A stretch of DNA of 28,783 nucleotides from Priapulus caudatus (taxonomy: Eukaryota > Priapulida > Priapulimorpha > Priapulimorphida > Priapulidae). A program made the position numbers and the translations under genes. Below the pieces are notes generated by a model. The model did not search any database, was not told the origin of the DNA, and worked only from the letters and a program-made list of their open reading frames with translations. Positions 1-9,000 of this stretch are shown here, piece after piece. Location of the stretch: NCBI RefSeq assembly GCF_000485595.1, contig NW_014577855.1, positions 60,460-89,242 on the forward strand. The letters are read 5' to 3'. Position 1 is the first letter of the stretch, and each line of letters starts with the position of its first letter.

Positions 1-232
1 GGGAGGCAGGGGGAGGGAGATGGGAGGTAAGGGGGAGGAAGTGAGAGGCAAGGGGAGGGAAGTGGGAGGCAGGGGGAGGGAGATGGGAGGTAAGGGGGAG
101 GAAGTGAGAGGCAAGGGGAGGGAAGTGGGAGGCAGGGGGAGGGAGATGGGAGGTAAGGGGGTGGAAGTGAGAGGCAAGGGGAGTGAAGTGGGAGGCAGGG
201 GGAGGGAGGTGGGATGCAGTGGGGAGGGAGGT
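1..232. repeat. G-rich 63-bp minisatellite
   Basis: Nearly pure G/A tandem repeat of 63 bp, itself made of 21-bp subunits of the type GGGAGGTAAGGGGGAGGAAGT. At least three units are seen, decaying toward 232 and running off the left edge. In one frame it reads as a 21-residue Gly/Arg/Glu/Lys repeat, but this is a by-product of the repeat and I do not call it a gene. The runs of G give strong G-quadruplex potential. Confidence 0.85.
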
Positions 233-397
233 GAGGAGAAGGACTCCCCGCCCCCTCTAATTATACTTGGAGATCCATGCTCATATGTTGAAATCTTTTA
301 TAGATAGATAAAAATAGATAGCTGTGAATCTATGACACAAATTCGAAGTGGAAGGCAAGCATCATTTAATAAAATAAACCAAAATCGCATGGGGGGA

Positions 398-548
398 GAT
401 AGTGAGCGTGTCCTAACAATGATGTGTACGCAACTGCGTATCTGCATATCTGCGCCTAACAAATGTGTCACTACGCACGACTGAAATTGTACGTTCATAA
501 CCGTAGCAACAGACCCCAGATGAGCCCAGACGCTCTGCGGCTCTTGTT
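398..548 (+). repeat. Short interspersed repeat, copy A
   Basis: A ~150-bp unit beginning GATAGTGAGCGTGTCCTAAC and ending CAGACGCTCTGCGGCTCTTGTT. It is about 90% identical by eye to 4021-4169. The end contains a small palindrome (GAGCCCAGACGCTC). Copy A abuts the truncated LINE at 549, so it either interrupted the LINE or marks a recombination junction. No A-box/B-box pair or tail was recognised, so class is unknown. Confidence 0.75.
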
Positions 549-2035
549 CCAAGATGCAAGGATAAATTATTATCATTGAGCCATTTATTAATGGAATGCA
601 ATTCTTTACTTAATTCTTTCTGTATAGCCTGTACCTCTGTCCCTGAAACTACTAAGGCCGAATCATCAGCATATAATAAAAGCTTGACGTTAACTGCCTT
701 TGCTATGTCATTAACATAAATCAGAAATAACAGAGGACCCACAATTGAGCCTTGTGGTACTCCACATGCAATAGGGTCCTTATTAGACAAGGTACCTCCT
801 ACATCAGTTATTTGACTTCTACCAGAGAGATAAGCATCGAACCATTTCACAGTCCTAATATCCATTCCGATAGTTTTTAGCTTGGCTAGTAGAATTTTAT
901 GGTCAACGGTATCAAAAGCCTTTTGAAGATCTAATAAAACCATACCAGTTAGATTTTCTTTGTCCGACTCATTACGAATAATATCAGTTAGATGGATTAA
1001 ACTTGTGTCAGTTGGGAAATTTGATCTAAAGCTAGATTGGAACTCGTACAGTAAGGAATTTTCTATTAAATATTTCTCTACTTGGTTAAAGGCTATTCGC
1101 TCCAAAACTTTGGACATGACACTTAAAATTGACACAGGCCTATAGTTTCCGGGTTCTGTTTTGCTATTCTTTTTATGTATCGGAATGACCCTTGCTGCCT
1201 TCATGCCATCAGGGATTTTTCCTTGCATGAATGACATGTTGATTACATGTGTAAGAGCTGAGCAAATAACGTTTGATCCATCTTTTATAAATTTTGCCGG
1301 AATATTATCTAACCCAATAGCCTTACCTGTATTAATGTTTTTCAGCACCCGTAGGAACCTCTTCCTCTCCCACCGTTGTAAAAGTAAATGAATTTTCTAC
1401 TACGCCTTTGTCCCTGTAATAATTTTGAAGACTAATTTCATCATACGTCCCTTCCTTTTGTGGTAGATCGTTCACCAAGTTTGAGGCCACACTTATTAAA
1501 ATTATTTGCAACAATTGCTTTGTCAAAACATATATTTTCTCCAATTTTTAGCCCTACCGCGTCCAAGGTACTGGTACCGTTATTTTTCAACCTCATAGTC
1601 TTTAAAGTCTGCCATAATTTTGTTAGGGTTATTTTTGTGGTCCTCAACCTTTTCCATATAGTAATTAGCCTTTGCTTTCTTAATTTTATTTTGAACTTTG
1701 TTTCTAAGCAATTTAAAATCCTTGTATGTAATTTCATCTTTACTCCTCTTATGAAGCAGTAATTTTCTCTTTCCAGAATAAGCTCCCTAATCTCACTATC
1801 AAACCATGGCTCAGTTCTTTGTTTTATTCTAACTTGTTTAATAGGGGCGACAGTGTCAATGGCCTCTAGGAGGTATTTTTGAAAAAAATTCCCATGCATG
1901 CTCTATATAATCCATGTTAAAATTTGTATACCATTGCTTCTCTTTTAACTTTTCTCTAAATAGCTCTCGACTATATGTTTTTAATGATCTAATTCTCTTC
2001 TTCTGGCCACTGCCAGTGCATGTGGTGGTGATATT
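549..2035 (-). mobile_element. Degraded non-LTR retrotransposon (CR1/Jockey/L2-like LINE), truncated
   Basis: Minus-strand frames give a reverse transcriptase: KAIGLDNIPAKFIKDG, NYRPVSILSVMSKVLERI, LLDLQKAFDTVDH, GVPQGSIVGPLLFLIYVND, and the catalytic YADD at 662-673. Upstream (higher coordinates) is the linker typical of this group (APIKQVRIKQRTEPWFDSEI, about 1780-1850). The coding sequence is broken by frameshifts near 1350, near 1490 and near 1880, so it is dead. No endonuclease domain is seen, so it is 5' truncated. At 549 the RT stops abruptly after NNLSLHLG, where the short repeat begins. The clade assignment is by motif only. Confidence 0.85.
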
Positions 2036-2377
2036 ACTGTGTAGTTTTTGCCTGCGTTAATTAATTACAGGTGGCAGCTCTCTATTTAAGCCTGTAGGCT
2101 TGCATAGGTAAATGGATGAGTGCTTACCTATTCTGTCTTGCAAATAGTTGTTGCTACTACGTACGATGGGAGCTTCCATCTTTAACCTTAAGACACTTAA
2201 ACGTACGCGCCATCTCGTGGCAACTTTCATAACGATCCCAACGAACATTCCTTTGAGAAGGTTCCTGATACCATCTTTGTGCTTCCACTGTTTCGGCATG
2301 TATGTGAAACACATTTGCGACTAACAGGGTTTACTAGAATCCCACCACTCCACCACAGAGTCACCGCAGTAGACGTT
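2036..2377. other. Unassigned stretch beside the LINE
   Basis: A minus-strand frame of 85 codons is open here (2057-2314), but its product has no motif I recognise and no repeated counterpart in the window. It may be a remnant of the LINE 5' region or of the repeat ending at 2408. Confidence 0.3.
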
Positions 2378-2408
2378 AGATGAGCGCTGTCGCTCCGCGG
2401 CACTTGTT
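2378..2408 (+). repeat. Probable diverged end of the same interspersed repeat
   Basis: AGATGAGCGCTGTCGCTCCG followed by CGGCACTTGTT resembles the terminal ~30 nt of the 398-548 and 4021-4169 repeats (ATGAGCCCAGACGCTCTGCG, then GCTCTTGTT). The palindrome GAGCGCTGTCGCTC is kept with changed bases. Only this end can be aligned by eye; upstream sequence differs. Confidence 0.45.
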
Positions 2409-2736
2409 AAAGTAACAGTTCACAATGAAGTAGCATTCAGAAAATGTTCTCTTAATGAAACCTTTTCGGTAATCGATTTTGGAGCAATGTGTAAATTTTA
2501 CTTCACCCACAATTGTAACATTTTTTTCCTTCAGTGAATACCGGAACTGGTGACAGATTTTGTGTTAAGTATCTGATTAGAGTATTTTTGCACAGAATGC
2601 CAGCATACAACGCTACTTCAATGAGACACATTGATAGATTTCTGGGGAACACAAGTATAATCATAATGCTTACAGCCATGATAAAACGATATATACATTC
2701 AAAGTAAACTGAGTGCAAGTTGGGCTGAGATGGTCT

Positions 2737-2963
2737 ATGTCCCCCAGGGTACTGCCGGAACGTACCCTGGTACTATCTAATATGCCGGACTGTACCTTGC
2801 CTACTCCACTAACGAGTCTAGGGAGTCGCCTACGCCTACTCCCTAATCCTAACCCTAACCCTAATCCTAACCCTAACCCTAACCATATCAAATAGTTACC
2901 AGGGTATGTTCCGGTATACCGAACCGTACCCAGGGTACGTTCCGGCAGTACCCTGGGGGACAT
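2737..2963. repeat. Inverted-repeat unit enclosing a telomeric (CCCTAA) array
   Basis: Left arm 2737-2772 (ATGTCCCCCAGGGTACTGCC, then GGAACGTACCCTGG) is the near-perfect reverse complement of right arm 2928-2963. Between them, 2841-2884 is an array of CCCTAA with some TCCTAA units. A further partial arm (CAGGGTATGTTCCGG) lies at 2900-2914. Outside, GAGTGCAAGTTGGG (2711-2724) and GAGCGCAAGTTGGG (2974-2987) form an imperfect direct repeat that could be a duplicated target or an outer repeat. Confidence 0.8.
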
Positions 2964-3244
2964 ATACCCTATGAGCGCAAGTTGGGTGTACAACGCCACT
3001 TTTGTTCGACCTTTTACATAATTAATAATAGATCAACTAATGCCTTCAGATATAGATTTCCAGGTTTTGAGGATGTCATACAGGGCTTAGTGACTGTGAT
3101 GCATGTGTTACCAGTACAGTAGTGTTATGTGTAAGGTGTTGTATGGAGAGTTTAGTTGTTGCACATGTTTGTTTTTTTATGATTGAGATAATATTATATG
3201 ATATATATAATATAATATTATAGATATGATTGTTATTGTTGAGC

Positions 3245-3275
3245 ATTGGCATTGGCATTGACATTGGCATTGTTA
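3245..3275. repeat. Short 6-bp tandem repeat (CATTGG)
   Basis: GCATTGGCATTGGCATTGAC followed by ATTGGCATTG: about five 6-bp units, preceded by an AT-rich stretch 3178-3235. It is simple sequence with no gene. Confidence 0.8.
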
Positions 3276-3302
3276 TTGCATCGATATTGTTGAGCTCGTC
3301 TT

Positions 3303-3870
3303 TTTAGCTCATCTGACATAGTCAGATGCAGCTTGTAGAATCGCTTGATCGTCCGTCCGTCCGTCCGTCCGTCCGTCCGGTCGTCCGGTCGTCCGGTCGT
3401 CCGTCAACAGTTGGGCACAAATCTTAACCGCTCGACGTACGGTCACGATATTCGGGTCGTTGGGGGGGATCGTCAAAACGAGTTGGGATGTCGAAGCTGG
3501 GGTCAAAGGTCAAAGGTCAAGAGGTGTAAAAGAAGGGGGAACATTCACTCCTTAACTTAGGTATAGGGAGGAAATGCAAAATTGCGGCACAAATCTAAAC
3601 GGCTGGACCTAGGCTCGTGATAGTGCGGTGTAAGCATCAATGGAGGAAAAGCCATCACTGTGCCGAAATTGGAGGTCAGAGGTCAAAGGTCAATGGGCAC
3701 AGGGCAGATTTTAGACATTTTTCTGAGGACATGGTCTGACGGAGCGCGATGAAAAACTTTTTTGTTTCAGCGGTGACCTACCATTTTATGGCTTTATTGA
3801 AAGGAGACATGAAATGTCCCTTCTGCTGACATGCGAAGAGTAAGTGTGCGATAACCTTTTGACCCTCAAG
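3303..3870 (+). repeat. Marine-type interspersed repeat with GTCCGTCC run and AGGTCA boxes
   Basis: It opens TTTTAGCTCATCTGACATAG with the palindrome CATCTGAC/GTCAGATG. A GTCC microsatellite follows (3350-3403), changing to GGTC-GTCC units. Further on come AACAGTTGGGCACAAATCTT and two clusters of AGGTCA half-sites (3502-3520 and 3673-3692). The layout AGCTC...GTCCGTCC...CAAC recurs at 7505-7600. I recognise it as a type of repeat common in marine invertebrates; I cannot name the family. Confidence 0.55.
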
Positions 3871-3930
3871 AGGAGGGTTAAACATGGATTTGTTGACTGT
3901 TAACAAAGGAGTGAACTGCTTTTGCTATTA

Positions 3931-4015
3931 GAGCCCCCTCCCCCACCCTCCCTTCCCCTCCCACACCCCCTTCCCCACCCTCCACCACCCCCCCCCACCC
4001 TCCCCCTACCCTCCA
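3931..4015. repeat. C-rich polypyrimidine tract
   Basis: About 85 nt of C with some T and A (CCCCCTCCCCCACCCTCCC and similar). The other strand is G-rich with many runs of three or more G, so it has G-quadruplex/i-motif potential. The ORFs crossing it are composition artefacts. Confidence 0.85.
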
Positions 4016-4020
4016 TCTGC

Positions 4021-4169
4021 GATAGTGGGCGTGTCCTAACAATGATGTGTAGCAACTGCGTGTCTGCATATCTGCGCCTAACAAATGTGGTACTACGCAC
4101 GATGAAATTTTACATTTATAATCATAGCAACAGACCTCAGATGAGCCCAGACGCTCTGCGGCTCTTGTT
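4021..4169 (+). repeat. Short interspersed repeat, copy B
   Basis: Second copy of the unit at 398-548, same orientation, starting GATAGTGGGCGTGTCCTAAC and ending CTCTGCGGCTCTTGTT. It directly follows the C-rich tract 3931-4015. Differences from copy A are scattered substitutions plus a few single-base indels. Confidence 0.75.
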
Positions 4170-5892
4170 TATTTTACCTGTGTTTCTTTTTAAGTCTTCA
4201 TCTGCATGGAAAATTAAGAACCTACTTTAAAATCTTAGCCTAAAACAGGTTCTTATGTAAAGGGGTCTAAATGGGAAATTTTAGCCTAACATGTTCTTAA
4301 AATCTATGTTCTTATACGCGGGTTTTTACTGTATTCCATTTCATATCACATACTTTAGTTAATATTTAGGTCCGTTTGCATGGCTGTTGTTATGTCTACA
4401 CCGTTGCTTAGTACCTTTTTAACATAGTCTTCGTTAGAAGAGCTTTTATCATGGCAGCGTCACCTGTTTTTTATGTTAGATTATGATATCAGGATAGGAC
4501 ATACTACAGCAATGAAAATCTACCCATTTTACTTCAGTACACGAAAGGACTGCATTTAACGAATTTAGATTGTCCAGAGTTTCTGTTGCCAATGCAACTA
4601 AAACAATAATTCTGCATGTGGTTTACGATTGCAATATATACATAAAAAACAAAATAATCACAAATAACCTTCTTCATTATTTTCCGTGATAACTCAAGAC
4701 CAATATAATTCAATAGCAAATTTACAGCATATACAGTATCGACAGAGCAGATGAATAGGCAGTCATGGAAAATTCCACATAAGAAACGTTACAAAAACTG
4801 TAACTAAATTTAGTTTTTTTTATCTGATGAAGTAAATTTCTGGCTTTTACATATTTTACAGATATTCCATTTTATAGATTCGGACATACCTACGTTTTGA
4901 AGCACTCTAAGCAGTACAATTCCTAGAACAAAACGGGCACTAGAAGTGGTGCACGCACATGTGTCCCAGCACGTGTTTAGCGACCTTTAAATTGAAGCTA
5001 AGGAAATGGGTTCTATATTATTCATTTCACAAGTACAAGGAAAAATATGTTGTAATAATATATTGTCTCATCAATAAGCAGATGGGGTACTTATTAGATA
5101 AGCTTGAAAATTCCTATGGATTTATGCTCATATGGTCTATAAAGTAGTATATGTAGCAGCCACTTTCATCAGTGTTGCAACAATTTCTTTATAAATGGTG
5201 TCACATACATAAGTGCATCTGATTCTAACACAAGTACATATGATTCTGTAACCCGAGTGTGTATAGACTGCTACCCTGTCTCTATTTTTCATGCAAGTTG
5301 CAATTAGCTAAGGATAGAAACAGAGCCTTGTGACAAATGCTCTAATACCCCTTCTATTCATCATCACTGCAAGCACACCGTGCAGATAAATGATGTCTTC
5401 CCTGTGTAAAACTCAATAGCAGTAGCAGGGCTACTTGCCAGTTGCAAAGCAAATATACATCATCAATGGAGTAATGGTAGTAGTCTACTGTCTAGTAAAA
5501 GTAGCAATGCTAAAAATGTTGCAAAACAGATTATGGGTAGGCATGGGAGGGATCTGAAAACCACGGTGAGAAATTTTATAACCTAGATCTTATTGCTGTC
5601 AAAAAGGATTCATGGGGTTCAAGCTGGCATTAAGCTTAGCTATAATTTTGCTATTCAGCAAAGTGAATGGGTATATAGGAGAAGCAGTAGCAACTGCAGA
5701 AACACTAAAATTAGCACAGGTGATCTGCAGAGCTAATTTCAATTGCTATTGGATATAAAATCATTCCTATTGTTAACAGCAGCTGCTTCACCAGAAGTAC
5801 TGTGCGTGATGATTGCTTAATCCAGTCGATCATTTACTTTCAATGTTTTGATATTGTTATATTCTAAGATACTATTAATCATTTTCAATTAG
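4170..5892. other. No recognised gene; presumed upstream intron
   Basis: About 1.7 kb of AT-rich sequence with only short frames, none with a motif I recognise. I looked for TPR-like exons ending at phase 0 to precede 5893 and found none. It is most likely intron of the nucleoporin gene. Confidence 0.5.
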
Positions 5893-6066
5893 GAGCACGT
5901 TGAACCACCAAGTCCTGAACGACTAGCTGCCCAATTACGTGCGATGTCCTACTCACAGGATACCTTTGTACAGAACATCACTAATCAATACAAGTCACTG
6001 CAAGAATCAAGTATGGCGATCGTAGAAGAGCTGAGAAACCAGAGGGCCATTGTTGAGAAGCTAAAG
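5893..6066 (+). CDS. RANBP2: RANBP2-like exon 1 in window: coiled-coil segment
   Basis: 58 codons, phase 0 at both ends, between TTTTCAATTAG and AAG|GTTTGA. It begins [15 protein letters not shown] and continues with a heptad-like stretch ([18 protein letters not shown], then IVEKLK) that reads straight into [10 protein letters not shown] of the next exon, so a coiled coil spans the junction. This matches the segment following the TPR region in Nup358 proteins (family inference). Upstream exons were not found in 4170-5892. Confidence 0.8.
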
Positions 6067-9000
6067 GTTTGAGCAGTTATTTTTTTGAGTATGTCTAGAA
6101 TGTAATTCCTTGTAAAAAGCTTGCGTGGAAAATGTAAAATCAATTTTTTTTAACAATTTGGTGTAGTGAACCATGTGTTGTATTAACCTGTGGTAGTTCG
6201 CCAGTGGGTGAATGTACGATGGCGGGGTGGAGGGGGTAATTATCCAGGGGATACTTGCCCTGATACCAGGCAGCTGTAGAAAGCTTATGCATCTGTGCAT
6301 TACATGATATTGAAAATTATCATTCATCGTTGATATTGCAAACTGTTGATCCAGCTAGTAAATTAAAATTCATGTTTTTTTGGTAGCCGTCTATGTCTTT
6401 GCCTAATGATGTCTTACTATTAGCTTGTTACAGTGTGGGTAACTGTCTCACTATGTTGTAACTGGCTTCTTGTATCATTGACTGTGCATTAATGCCATGT
6501 TGACCTGCCTGGTTTGTTCATCTATGCAGTCACAGATCGAGAAGTTGGAGCTACGCAGTGCTGAACGACCTCACGAACGTGGACGGAAAACTCTGTCAGC
6601 ACCTCTCACACGCCCTATGGATGCCCACCAACAGGGCCGCTTTGCTGACTACAAACCAGCGTCACCCATGGCTACACCTGCGCATGTTGCAGAGAGACCT
6701 GACCAAGGTGATAGTGATGAAGAAGTCTCTAGTTCCTACAACTACTACTATGACGGTAAATATTGCAGTGTTGTTGAGGTCTAGTTCATTTATTTCCTTG
6801 TTTTAAGGCAGCATTTAAATGATTTTATTACAGCTGTAAAAATATAGTATGACTGCGTAACAATCTGTTGGACTTATGTTTGCTGCATAGGTGATGAATT
6901 CGAAGGTGACTATGATAAGTACTATGAAGAACGATCCTTTGAGGAGAACCCTGCACCACTGCCTCCACAATATGTGATGGGACAGTACCCGATACATGCA
7001 CCCTATCCCTACACACAGGTAAGTTAACTCACAATATACACACCTATACAGAGCACCTAGTCCTGCTCGCATATGCAATATGCAAATCCATAGACACTGC
7101 ATTCCAATCTGTACTGAATTGCCTACTTTTGTGCAATTGCTACCACAGGAGTGGTTTAAAAATTGAGTGTGCAAATATCACATACTGCAAAACGTAAACT
7201 TTTAGCAATAAGTCGTGGTGACAAATGATGGTCGCTCGAGTATTTGATGTTGCTTACATTTCTCCACCCTCAACCATTTCACTGTAATTATCATGGCTAA
7301 CTATTCAAACACTTGTCATCTCATGCAACTGGCATTGTAATGGTGTATTGTAAAACCATTATAGATGTTTCCTGCTGCAATCATTTTGACTATATTGCTT
7401 CAGAATATATGTAAATATATTCTGACAACATGTGATGCCATGGACGATTGCAATGCACAGTTCCTATACTGGCAGTATGAAGTGGGGTAACTATAGCAAA
7501 TTTTTAGCTCGCATTTACATCGTCAAGATGAGCTATTGCCATGGGGTGCCGTCCGTCGTCCGTCCGTTTGTCCGTCCGTCAACATTTGGCTACGGTCAAC
7601 GATAACTCAAAAACCGTTTGACCCACATGTTTCAAATTGCATATAGTTACTCCTATGGGAGAGGTTTGAACGTCCTATTTTGGAGCACGCCAGTTGACCT
7701 ACATTCGAGCCACGTCCACTTTTTGGCAAAAATGGAAATGGCCATAAGTCAGTTCGGGTTCAACGGATTTTGCTCATTTCTAGTATGTGAATGAATAAGG
7801 ACTGGCCCCAAAACATATCACAAGGGTTTTTATATTTTTTTTAAATTATGCAAATTAGGTAGATTTTGGCAATTTTACTATGCATTTCAGGTTCTGCCTA
7901 CGGTCAACGATAACTCAAGAACCGTTTGACCCACATGTTTCAAATTAAATACAGTTGTTACTCCTATGGGAGAGATTTGAACTTCCTATTTTGGAGCACG
8001 CCAGTCGACCTACTTTCGAGCCACGCCCACTTTTTGGCAAAAATGTAAATGGTCATCGTCATCTAGATTCATTCCATTTTGTTAAATTTTGGTATGTGAA
8101 TGTGTAAGGCTAGCCCCAAAACAGTTGTTACTCCTATGGGAGAGATGACAACGTCCTATTACATTTATTTTGTCAAACTGGTCAACAACTCTACAATCAT
8201 ACCTATATACGTGTAATATTGTGTTTTTGATTCGTCGTTACAGTAATTTGACGGAATATTTTATTGTTTTTATTTACGCGATATTTGAAAACCAAAATGG
8301 CGATCATTTAGGCGTAGCACCATTTCTCGTCAAGATTTCAGACTTTCAGATCTGATACATTTATTTTTGCATCAAAACTTATGCATATATCATTATCAAG
8401 AGTATATAATGTGAGTTCTCCCATATATACTCTTGCTTTACAGAGGTAGAAAGTAGTTTGAAAATTTACAGGCCCGCCGGGCCTGTAGGTAAAGGATTTT
8501 ACAGGCCCGCCAGGCAAATTACAGGCCCGCATCATTCCCTCGATACCGAAGCATTCAAAAAAAAATAAAAGACTGAAATTTGACATTTTTACAATGGTTT
8601 ACGTTCGTACGCACTAACAGGCATTTAGGTACGTCTCCATCATCATCATACACGCGCACGCGTTCACACACACACACACACTGATCATTTAATGTGTGGA
8701 TCATACATCTTGACTGATAAAGCTAATGTTTGGGACATATAGGGCAGAGAAAAACAACGCTCCGTAGCGTCGGTTAGTTGATTTCATGGCAAGCAAATGG
8801 AAAGGATGAGTAATGTAAACATCTAAGGAACCAGCCAAATCAGGCAAAGATAGGGTTGAGTTTTTCCTGGCAGACATGAAAGTTGAACACACACCCCACC
8901 TCACCTCACCTCACACGCACATCACCTCACACGAACACACACCCATACACTCACCTTTTGAGTTTGTGGCTTGCTGGATACGGCATTGACTGCTTTAGTA

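Noticed and set aside
20-307. 95-codon Gly/Arg/Glu-repeat frame
   Set aside because: Produced by the G-rich minisatellite. There is no splice or promoter support and the frame leaves the repeat into unrelated sequence.
3350-3403. CRISPR-like or direct-repeat array at the GTCCGTCC run
   Set aside because: It is a simple 4-bp microsatellite without spacers, in a eukaryotic interspersed repeat.
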